In this document: positions 6,795 through 13,040 of the stretch, one piece after another
Layout: each line of letters opens with the position of its first letter
Position numbering within the stretch: the stretch's first letter is position 1
Assembly (NCBI GenBank): GCA_034666665.1
Contig: JAXDLK010000034.1
Coordinates: 1-17,567, forward strand
Reading direction: 5' to 3'
From: JAXDLK01 sp034666665
GTDB lineage: Bacteria; Desulfobacterota; Binatia; JACPRU01
DNA length: 17,567 bases
Position numbers and translations under genes: made by a program
The notes under the pieces: model-generated
Databases searched by the model: none
Told to the model about the DNA's origin: nothing
What the model saw: only the letters and a program-made list of their open reading frames with translations

Positions 6795-8114
6795 TCACAG
6801 CAGGAGCTGCACCGGGTTCTCGAGCAGCCCCTTGAGAGTGCGCAAGAAGTCCGCCGCCTCCGCGCCGTCGATCACGCGATGGTCGGACGAAAGCGTCACC
6901 TTCATCGTCGGCTCGATCACTACCTTGCCGTCACGCGCGAGCGGCCGCTCGACCAGCGCCCCGACCGCGAGCACCGCCGCCTGCGGAGGATTGATCACCG
7001 CGGCGAACTCGTCGATCGGGAACATGCCCAGGTTCGAGATGGTGAACGTCCCGCCGGACAGGTCGTCACCGTGGGGCTTCCCCGCGCGCACGCGCTCGAC
7101 GACTTGCCGGGTGTCCTGGGCGATCTCGAGCAACGCCTTGTCCGCGCAATCGTGAACCACGGCGACGATGAGTCCCTGCTCCGCCGCGACGGCAACCCCG
7201 AGGTGGATGCCGTCCGGGTGCTCGATCGCCCCCTCGCCGGCGTACCGGGCGTTGATGCGCGGATGCTTGCGGAGCGCGATCGCCACCGCGCGGAGAAGGA
7301 TGTGCGTGTAGCTGACGGCGGGACCATCGGGCAGCGCGGCGGCGAGGCTTTCCTTGACCTTGCCTGCCTCCGCCATGCGGATCTCCGCGGTGATGTAGAA
7401 GTGCGGTACATCCCGCTTGCTCTCGGCCATCCGCCGCGCCACGGTGCGGCGGACGTTGGAGAGCTCCTCGCGGCGGCCTTCTCGACCGCGTCGGACCGAC
7501 GGAGGGGCGGCGTCGCCCTTGGCTTCCTGCTCCTGCGGCCGCTCCTCGGGCTGCGGCGACGCTGCCGCTGACTCCCGCGGCGCAGGCGTGCTCGCGGCCC
7601 GCAGGCGCGGCTTCGCGCCGTCGGCTTCCTGCGATCCCCGTCCGTCGGTCCCGCCGGCGGCGCCGCGTGGGCGAGGGCCCGGCGGACGTGGCCGAGACTC
7701 CGACCGCGCTCGCGCGGGCTCCGGCGAATCCGAGCCGGCCGCTGCGTCTTCGTCCTCGTCTTTGCTCTCCGACTTCGCGGTCGAAGCTGGACCGTCTTCG
7801 TCCCCGTCGCCTTCGCGCTTGGGCTTCGCCGCCGAAGCCGCTCGGCCGCCGTCGCCGTCCGCATCCGCGCCGCCGTCGCCACGCGACAGCACGGCGATCA
7901 CGTCCCCGACGGCCGCCGAGCTCCCTTCTTCGACCAGGATCTTGTCGAGCACGCCATCCTGGTCGGCCTCGAGCTCCATGTCGGCCTTGTCGGTCTCCAC
8001 CTCGGCAAGCACGTCGCCCTTGGCGACACGCTCACCCGTCTTCTTCAGCCAACGGAGGATCTTGCCGTCCTCCATCGTGTCGCTGAGCTTCGGCATGGTG
8101 ACTTCGATCGCCAT
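6795..8114 (-). CDS. pdhC: dihydrolipoamide acyltransferase (E2), PDH type
   Basis: This is the E2 core of a 2-oxoacid dehydrogenase complex, most like pyruvate dehydrogenase, 439 residues. The lipoyl domain (1-78) begins MAIEVTMPKLSDTMEDGKI with the lipoylated Lys43 in ETDKADMEL. The catalytic acyltransferase domain (about 215-439) begins at NVRRTVARRMAESKRDVPHF and carries the HxxxDG motif DHRVIDG (His412, Asp416). Between them lie about 135 residues rich in Asp, Glu, Ala, Pro and Arg. I find no peripheral-subunit-binding domain there in any frame; at most SPEPAR...GGTDGRG (130-160) faintly recalls its consensus. Whether it serves pyruvate or another oxoacid cannot be settled: no E1 or E3 gene is in the window. 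It is the first gene of a probable two-gene unit with the LipB-LipA fusion. Confidence 0.92.
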   Translation of the reverse strand: MAIEVTMPKLSDTMEDGKILRWLKKTGERVAKGDVLAEVETDKADMELEADQDGVLDKILVEEGSSAAVGDVIAVLSRGDGGADADGDGGRAASAAKPKREGDGDEDGPASTAKSESKDEDEDAAAGSDSPEPARARSESRPRPPGPRPRGAAGGTDGRGSQEADGAKPRLRAASTPAPRESAAASPQPEERPQEQEAKGDAAPPSVRRGREGRREELSNVRRTVARRMAESKRDVPHFYITAEIRMAEAGKVKESLAAALPDGPAVSYTHILLRAVAIALRKHPRINARYAGEGAIEHPDGIHLGVAVAAEQGLIVAVVHDCADKALLEIAQDTRQVVERVRAGKPHGDDLSGGTFTISNLGMFPIDEFAAVINPPQAAVLAVGALVERPLARDGKVVIEPTMKVTLSSDHRVIDGAEAADFLRTLKGLLENPVQLLL

Positions 8115-8133
8115 GGTTCGATTCCATCCCCGT

Positions 8134-8148
8134 CCGGATCAGGTCCGG
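8134..8148. repeat. short inverted repeat before the E2 gene
   Basis: CCGGA and TCCGG flank a 5-bp centre, about 20 nt upstream of the E2 start and downstream of a TATCCT box (minus strand) at about 8169-8174. It could be a small operator or merely a chance palindrome. No good -35 accompanies the TATCCT box. Confidence 0.2.
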
Positions 8149-8190
8149 TCGTCGCCCGCTCTCCAGAGGATAACGGAGGCGAGCATGGAG

Positions 8191-8222
8191 AAAAAGGCGC
8201 GGCGGCGCGAGCGGCGACCGCG
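8191..8222 (-). terminator. probable terminator after the PilZ gene
   Basis: On the minus strand CGCGG (8218-8222) and CCGCG (8198-8202) form a stem within a very GC-rich stretch, followed after CC by five T (8191-8195). It lies 15 nt past the PilZ stop codon. The stem is short (5 bp) with a long loop; alternative GC pairings are possible in the same stretch. Confidence 0.35.
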
Positions 8223-8236
8223 GCGCGGCGGCACCG

Positions 8237-8665
8237 TCAGGTCGATTCCGTAGCCTTCTCGCGGCGTGGCTGGCGCAACTTGCGGATCAGATCGCGGTAG
8301 TCCGAGGTCGTCGTCCGGAACGCCAGTCCGAACTCGCACGCGTCCGGCATCCGTCTTTCCCAGCGAAGCTCACCGACGCCGCACACCGCGGGAGGATCCG
8401 AGTCGGGAAGAAAGATGCGAAACACGCGTCCGGGGAGCCGCTCGCCGTCGACCCGAACCTTGATCCCGGCGAGGCTGAAATCGATCGACTGCCCGCGCTG
8501 CTGCAGCTGTCCGTCTTTGCGCGGCCGGAGAAGGATCGAAGTGAAGTGCGGGAAGCGTCTCCCACGCCGTTTGTCCTGCTTTGGTCGACTCAGCACTGGT
8601 ACCCCCAAGCTCGGACCCGGGCTGTCCCGCCGACTCCCCTCGCGAGAAGGTCGTCCGATGCTCAC
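8237..8665 (-). CDS. PilZ domain protein
   Basis: This is a small soluble protein (142 residues from GTG 8665) consisting of one PilZ domain, the family that binds cyclic di-GMP. The two binding signatures are present: RxxxR (Arg33-Arg37 in DKRRGRRF) and DxSxxG (Asp62, Ser64, Gly67 in IDFSLAGIKV), followed by the beta strands ending CEFGLAF. It has no partner domain, so it would act as an adaptor. The start is uncertain. GTG 8665 gives a Ser/Arg/Pro-rich leader of about 30 residues and has no clear ribosome binding site. GTG 8596 starts just before the domain (119 residues) with GGGGG about 6 nt upstream. It is divergent from the HEAT-repeat gene and separated from the E2 gene by a probable terminator. 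Confidence 0.8.
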   Translation of the reverse strand: MSIGRPSREGSRRDSPGPSLGVPVLSRPKQDKRRGRRFPHFTSILLRPRKDGQLQQRGQSIDFSLAGIKVRVDGERLPGRVFRIFLPDSDPPAVCGVGELRWERRMPDACEFGLAFRTTTSDYRDLIRKLRQPRREKATEST

Positions 8666-8976
8666 GCACTTTCGACGATGTATCCCCGACTATCACAGCG
8701 TCGGTGGCGCGCGAAACCCCAAAACCGGCGAAGACATCGAATTCGCGTCGGAGCTCGCGGCTCTGCGCCACATGCCACGAGGCCACGAACCCGATCCTCC
8801 GCGTGCCTTCGGGATTCGTCCGGGCGGCCGGACAGTGCCGCTCGAGCACACCGACTCGGACTGCTGCTTCTGGACTTCGACGGCGAAGCTGAGATGCACT
8901 ACCGCGGCCCGAAATTTCTGTTGCCCGGACCTGCCTCCATCGCGTACCCTGCGGTCTCACAACTTCAAGAAGGTCG
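8666..8976. other. intergenic stretch between the divergent PilZ and HEAT-protein genes
   Basis: About 310 nt with no gene I can support. Open frames exist on both strands, but none has family character or a good start, and Ser/Arg/Pro-rich noise dominates. The right end holds a candidate plus-strand promoter and the left arm of an inverted repeat; the PilZ promoter should lie near the left end but I cannot pick it out. Confidence 0.6.
8921..8950 (+). promoter_or_regulatory. candidate promoter for the HEAT-phosphoesterase unit
   Basis: TTGCCC (8921-8926) and TACCCT (8945-8950) are 18 nt apart, four and three of six to consensus, a quality often seen in GC-rich genomes. The predicted transcript start is about 8957, inside the left arm of the inverted repeat that follows. 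Confidence 0.3.
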
Positions 8977-9001
8977 ATGTCAGCGCGGTCGGTGAGACCG
9001 C
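8951..9001. repeat. 10-bp perfect inverted repeat with 31-nt spacer
   Basis: GCGGTCTCAC (8951-8960) is matched by GTGAGACCGC (8992-9001). As RNA the stem extends by a G-U and a C-G pair to 12 bp. It begins directly after the candidate -10 box and spans the start codon of the candidate 17-codon leader frame. It could be a 5' leader stem-loop or a pair of operator half-sites 41 bp apart. Confidence 0.45.
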
Positions 9002-9030
9002 GGCGCTACCGGTCGTGTCCAGCCACGTGA
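8977..9030 (+). CDS. possible 17-codon leader peptide
   Basis: ATG 8977 opens a short frame, MSARSVRPRRYRSCPAT, that ends in TGA at 9028-9030. Its ATG is preceded by AAGAAGG at 4 nt, and its stop overlaps the GTG start of the HEAT-repeat gene in a GTGA arrangement, the usual layout for translational coupling. The inverted repeat at 8951-9001 would fold across its start. Five of 17 residues are Arg. Frames this short arise easily by chance, and nothing here identifies a family. Confidence 0.25.
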   Translation: MSARSVRPRRYRSCPAT

Positions 9031-10103
9031 CGAGATCGCGAGCTTCGGCTCTGCTGCTCTGTGCTCTGGCGCTCCTCGCCGGCAGGCCGGCGTCCGCTCA
9101 CTTCGCGGAACGCACCGACTCGCTCTGGGGATTCGTCTCGCGTTCCGAGCTGGTGGTGATCGGCACCGTCGTCGCCGCGCAGCGGGCGGAGGAGCGAGGC
9201 CATACGCCTCTCCCCGGCGCGATCCGGCTGCGCGTCGACGAGGTTCTCCGCGGCCGAGCCGCTGCCGGCGACGTCGGCGTGCTCGTGACCGGGCTTCACC
9301 AGCCGTCGTACCGCGACCGCGAGCGGGTCCTCGTCTTCGCGGAGCGGAACGGCGGGACAAACGGCACGCTGCGCTCCATCCAGAGCCGCGGCGAAAAGAT
9401 CTCCACTGACGCGAACGGCACCGTCGTCGCGGCGGTCCGTCGCTACGCGGCGATCGCCGCGATCGCCGACGAACGATCTCGCCGCCAGCGACTGAAGGAC
9501 GAGACGCTGCGATCGCTCGCGAGTGCGGACCCGCGCATCCACGCGGATGCGGCCTTCGATCTGAATCGGCCCGGTCTGATCGACGAGGCGATCCGCGACG
9601 AGGACGTGACGGGGCTCGAGCGCCTCGCTCGGAACGAATCCGCCCCACTGGTGGTTCGCGAGGGAATCGCCGCGAAGCTCGGGCTGCTCGCGCGCTCGGG
9701 CCGGCGACCCGCCGTCGAAGCGCTGGCGCGGATGGCCGCGGGGGCTACGAACCCTGCCGCGCGGGTCGCGGCGATCAACGCGCTCGCTGCCAGCGCGGCG
9801 CCGCACGCCTACCGCACGCTGGTTCCGGCACTCGGCGCGCGCGATCCCTACGTGCGGCTGGCCGCGGCGGAGGGTCTCGCCTGGCTCGGAGCCCGCGAAG
9901 CGATCCCGGCGCTCGCCGAGCTCGCGCGCGACCCGGACCCCCGCTTCGCCTTTGCCGCGGTCAAGGCCATCCGTCGGATCGGCGGTACGTCCGCGGACGC
10001 GGCCATCCTCGAGATCCGCTCCTCCGCGTCGCCGGAAGAGCGGCAACGCCTCGGGCTCGCCGCCGTGCAAACTCATCCTTCCCGAAAGGAATCCAACCCA
10101 TGA
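9027..10103 (+). CDS. secreted HEAT-repeat protein
   Basis: This is a predicted exported protein of 358 residues. A signal peptide (TRSRASALLLCALALLAGRPASA) is followed by a beta-rich domain (about 38-108: SELVVIGTVVAAQ, then IRLRVDEVLRG and VLVFAE) of the type seen in other secreted repeat proteins. The C-terminal half is helical HEAT/PBS-lyase-like repeats (about 167-320), clear in DPYVRLAAAEGLAWLG and DPDPRFAFAAVKAIRRIG. It has no catalytic motif and probably binds other proteins outside the cytoplasm. GTG 9027 is preferred because it gives a compact signal peptide and overlaps the leader frame stop; GTG 9015 in the same frame would add four residues, and neither has its own Shine-Dalgarno. 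The stop overlaps the ATG of the phosphoesterase gene by 4 nt, so the two are translationally coupled. Confidence 0.75.
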   Translation: MTRSRASALLLCALALLAGRPASAHFAERTDSLWGFVSRSELVVIGTVVAAQRAEERGHTPLPGAIRLRVDEVLRGRAAAGDVGVLVTGLHQPSYRDRERVLVFAERNGGTNGTLRSIQSRGEKISTDANGTVVAAVRRYAAIAAIADERSRRQRLKDETLRSLASADPRIHADAAFDLNRPGLIDEAIRDEDVTGLERLARNESAPLVVREGIAAKLGLLARSGRRPAVEALARMAAGATNPAARVAAINALAASAAPHAYRTLVPALGARDPYVRLAAAEGLAWLGAREAIPALAELARDPDPRFAFAAVKAIRRIGGTSADAAILEIRSSASPEERQRLGLAAVQTHPSRKESNP

Positions 10104-11899
10104 AACGCTCGCTGTGTTGCCTGATCGCGTTCACGCTCGGCGTAGCCCATTCGGTCTCCGCCGCATCGATCTCCTGCACGGCCAGCGCGTACCGGGTGCG
10201 GCGACTCGGTGGGCCAGCCGCCTCGCTTCCAGTGACGCCGATGCTGCGCTTCGCGCAGCTGAGCGACGTTCACATCTTCGACGACGACACGCCTGCCGCG
10301 ATCTCCGGCACGGAGCTCGAGCTCGCGCTCGAGCCGACGATCGCGAACGGCTCCGCGCAGCGCCTTCAGGACGAGTACACCGACGAGGTCCTGAACGCGA
10401 TGATCAAGACCGTCAACGCGTGCAACGCGAAGAAGCCGATCGAGCTGATGATCGCCACCGGCGACAACATCGACCACGACCTCCTGAACGAGCTCCGCCG
10501 CTACATCGACAACCTCGACGGTCGCTCCGGTGCCGACACCGCGTACGAGGCGAACTGCGGCTACGTGACGAAGGATTCACGAGGCGAGGCGAAGCTCGGA
10601 GCCGCGCCGTGCGTGCCTGAGATGCGGCCGGCCTTCGCCGTTCCGACCGGGAAGCTCGCGCACGATGCCGGCGCGCGACCGCCGACCGATCCCGCCGACG
10701 ATTTCGCGCTCGTGCGCTCGCCACGGCAGGTCGCAGACGCCACCGCCGCGGCCGCCGCCGGGCAGTCGCTGTCGCTCGCCGCCGGCCTGCCGCAGGCGCT
10801 CGCCTGCAACGCGGGGCCGGGTTGCGCGAACGTCCGTCTCGACGTCCCCTACTTCGCCGTCTTCGGCAATCACGACGGCGCGATCCGCGGCACGCTCGCG
10901 TTCCAGCAGCCGTTCCAGGCGGGGCCGGCTGCGTTCGGGCGCTACTTCTTCGAGAGCCAGCGCGAATGGATCAACGAGTTCTTCTACACCGCGTCCAAGC
11001 CGGGGCCCGTCGGCCACGGCTTCGGTCAGGTCGAGCGTGCCCGGTTCGACGATCCCGACGACCGCAACGACGGCTACTACGCGTTCGATGCCGGCGGCGG
11101 CGCCGTCCGCATGATCGTGCTCAACACGCTCTACGACGGAGTGCGAAACGAGCTGCATCGGAACGGCCAGACGAACGCGGACACCGGCGGAGTCGCGACC
11201 GGCAACGAGGCGGCGAATCCGATCGGCCTCGAGACCGGCGTGCTGCCGGCGGAGCAGTTCGAGTGGCTGCGGCGAGAGCTCGACCGCGCACGCGACGCGG
11301 GGCGGCCGGTGATCGCGTTCAGCCATCATCCCGATCGCTCCTTCAGCGAGCGGCGTCTCGGCTTCACGGCCGACGGCGGCAAGACCGCGAAGGAGCTCGA
11401 CGAGCTCTTCGGAAGCTATCCGAACTTCGTCGCCCACATCGCCGGCCACACGCACGAGAACGTCGTCCGTGCCTGCGCCCCCGGTCCCGGCGGGTGCCTG
11501 ATCGGCGCCACGCCGGGCGCGACGGAGCCTTCGGTGACACATGCTTTCTGGCGGATCGAGACCGCCTCACTCATCGACTACCCGCAGGAGGGCCGGATCA
11601 TCGAGGTGTTCGCGCTCGGCGGCGGCCGCTACGGCCTTCGCCTGACGATGCTGTCTCCGGATCCGAACGACGCCACCGCGAAGCTCTCGCACGATCTCTC
11701 GATCAAGGAAGCGACCTGCAATCTGTCCGCGATCCTCGGCGGACCGATGTCGAGCGGACCGTACGATCAAGGCCGGCTCGAGCGGGCAGTCGACGGTGCC
11801 GGCGAAGCGGCGGTGCAGCAGAAGTTCTGCCAGGGAGACGCGAGCCTCGCGGCCGCTGCCGGAGACCCCGAAGACCGGGACGTGGTCCTGCTGCCGTGA
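10100..11899 (+). CDS. exported calcineurin-like metallophosphoesterase
   Basis: This 599-residue protein has a signal peptide (about 1-22, ending HSVSA) and a two-metal phosphoesterase core. The metal-binding motifs appear in order: SDVHIFD (Asp56, His58), ATGDNIDHD (Asp122), FGNHD (Asn257, His258), FSHHP (His409-410) and AGHTHE (His450, His452). The span between the second and third motifs is over 130 residues, longer than in minimal enzymes, and holds Cys-containing loops. The mature protein has ten cysteines, an even number that suits disulfides outside the cytoplasm. The overall build resembles the large actinobacterial-type metallophosphoesterases (TIGR03767-like); the substrate is unknown. 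AAAGGA stands 9 nt before the ATG, which overlaps the HEAT-protein stop as ATGA. A perfect hairpin follows the gene. Confidence 0.87.
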   Translation: MKRSLCCLIAFTLGVAHSVSAASISCTASAYRVRRLGGPAASLPVTPMLRFAQLSDVHIFDDDTPAAISGTELELALEPTIANGSAQRLQDEYTDEVLNAMIKTVNACNAKKPIELMIATGDNIDHDLLNELRRYIDNLDGRSGADTAYEANCGYVTKDSRGEAKLGAAPCVPEMRPAFAVPTGKLAHDAGARPPTDPADDFALVRSPRQVADATAAAAAGQSLSLAAGLPQALACNAGPGCANVRLDVPYFAVFGNHDGAIRGTLAFQQPFQAGPAAFGRYFFESQREWINEFFYTASKPGPVGHGFGQVERARFDDPDDRNDGYYAFDAGGGAVRMIVLNTLYDGVRNELHRNGQTNADTGGVATGNEAANPIGLETGVLPAEQFEWLRRELDRARDAGRPVIAFSHHPDRSFSERRLGFTADGGKTAKELDELFGSYPNFVAHIAGHTHENVVRACAPGPGGCLIGATPGATEPSVTHAFWRIETASLIDYPQEGRIIEVFALGGGRYGLRLTMLSPDPNDATAKLSHDLSIKEATCNLSAILGGPMSSGPYDQGRLERAVDGAGEAAVQQKFCQGDASLAAAAGDPEDRDVVLLP

Positions 11900-11922
11900 C
11901 GTCGGCGGCGTTCGCTGCTGGT

Positions 11923-11951
11923 CCGCACGATCTCGGAGCGAGATCGTGCGG
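11923..11951 (+). terminator. perfect 13-bp hairpin after the phosphoesterase gene
   Basis: CCGCACGATCTCG (11923-11935) and CGAGATCGTGCGG (11939-11951) pair without mismatch around a GAG loop, 23 nt past the stop codon. It is the strongest hairpin I see in the window. There is no T-run on either side, so it may terminate poorly by itself and may instead protect the transcript's 3' end. Confidence 0.5.
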
Positions 11952-12032
11952 CGGCGGCTGATCCCGCGCCCATTCCGTCGATTCGCCGATCGCCGTGACG
12001 CCTGCCGGCGGACGGTGTAGAAGCCGCGCGCC

Positions 12033-13040
12033 ATGCGCAAGGCGCAGTTCGCCGCCCTCGCCGCGGGCATCCTCCTCTTCGCAGTCCTCGTTCGCCGCCT
12101 CGGGCCCGGGATCCTCTTCGAGGACCTGCGAGCGATCGGCTGGGGGCTCGCGCTGGTGATCGTGATCGAGCTCTCGGTCGACGCCGTGAACACGCTCGGT
12201 TGGTGGTTCACGTTCGCGCCGGACGACCGCCGCATGGGGTTCGGCGTCCTCTACTTGGTGCGCCTCGCCGGTACTGCGCTCAACCAGACGCTGCCATCGG
12301 CGAGCCTCGGCGGCGAGCCGGTGAAGGCACTGCTCCTGCGGCCGTGGGTGCCGCTGTCGCACGGGTTCGCGAGCGTCATCACCGCGAAGCTCTCCTATGG
12401 CATCGCGCAGTCCGCCTTCGTCCTCGCGGGCCTGATCGCTGCCTCCGGCCGCGTCGATCTCCCCCGTGGGCTCGCGCTTGCGCTGATCGGCGCCTTCCTG
12501 CTGCCGGTGATCGGCCTCGCGCTCTTCTTTCACTTCCAGCGCCGCGGTCTCTTCGGGGAGGTCGCGCGGCTGATGCTCCGGGTCGGCCTACCCGAACGAT
12601 GGTCGGCCGCCCTCGGCCGCGCGTCCTCTCGGGTCGACGCACGCATCCGCGACTTCTACGCGCTGCAGCTCGCCGACTTCGGCAGCTCGGTCGCCTGCCA
12701 TCTGGCGAGCTTCGGCCTCGGAGTCCTGCAGGTGTGGCTGCTGCTCCGCTGGATGGGCATCGGCGCAGACCTGATCGCGTGCACCGTGATCGAGGCGCTC
12801 TCGCTGCTGATCCAGCTGGCGCTCTTTCTCGTGCCGGGCGGGATCGGAGTGCAGGAGGGCGGCAAGGTGCTGATCTTCACCGCGCTCGGTCTTCCCGCGG
12901 CCGCCGGGCTGAGTCTCGGGATCGCGCTGCGGCTCAACCAGATGGCCGGAGTCGCTCTGGGGCTAGCGGCATTTGCCCTTCTGCAGTGGCGACGAGGCGA
13001 GACGCTTGCCGTTCCGGGTCATCCTCCGGCGGCTCCGTGA
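12033..13040 (+). CDS. flippase-domain membrane protein (UPF0104/YbhN/AglD type)
   Basis: This 335-residue polytopic membrane protein belongs to the lysylphosphatidylglycerol synthase TM (UPF0104) family. About eight hydrophobic segments are seen (near 5-21, 36-56, 72-90, 115-137, 147-167, 218-240, 247-268 and 285-317). Family motifs are ASLGGEPVKALLLR (90-103) and VPGGIGVQEGG (267-277). Members move or help move lipid-linked molecules (MprF, AglD, HpnL); none of those specific functions can be assigned here. The catalytic C-terminal domain of MprF is absent. No clear Shine-Dalgarno precedes the ATG. The 3' 107 bp, including the last membrane helix, overlap the end of the convergent CDP-alcohol transferase gene, and both proteins act on membrane lipids by family. 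Confidence 0.85.
   Translation: MRKAQFAALAAGILLFAVLVRRLGPGILFEDLRAIGWGLALVIVIELSVDAVNTLGWWFTFAPDDRRMGFGVLYLVRLAGTALNQTLPSASLGGEPVKALLLRPWVPLSHGFASVITAKLSYGIAQSAFVLAGLIAASGRVDLPRGLALALIGAFLLPVIGLALFFHFQRRGLFGEVARLMLRVGLPERWSAALGRASSRVDARIRDFYALQLADFGSSVACHLASFGLGVLQVWLLLRWMGIGADLIACTVIEALSLLIQLALFLVPGGIGVQEGGKVLIFTALGLPAAAGLSLGIALRLNQMAGVALGLAAFALLQWRRGETLAVPGHPPAAP

Noticed and set aside
7580..7740. Frameshifted subunit-binding domain in the E2 linker
   Set aside because: I translated the other two minus-strand frames across this stretch and neither gives the domain consensus, so a simple frameshift does not explain its absence.
8415..9026. Upstream extension of the HEAT-protein frame into the PilZ gene
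   Set aside because: The extension has no family character, overlaps PilZ antisense, and would bury the signal peptide inside the protein.
10822..11961. Long second plus-strand frame inside the phosphoesterase gene
   Set aside because: Arg-rich frame shadow of a gene whose five metal motifs are in the other frame.
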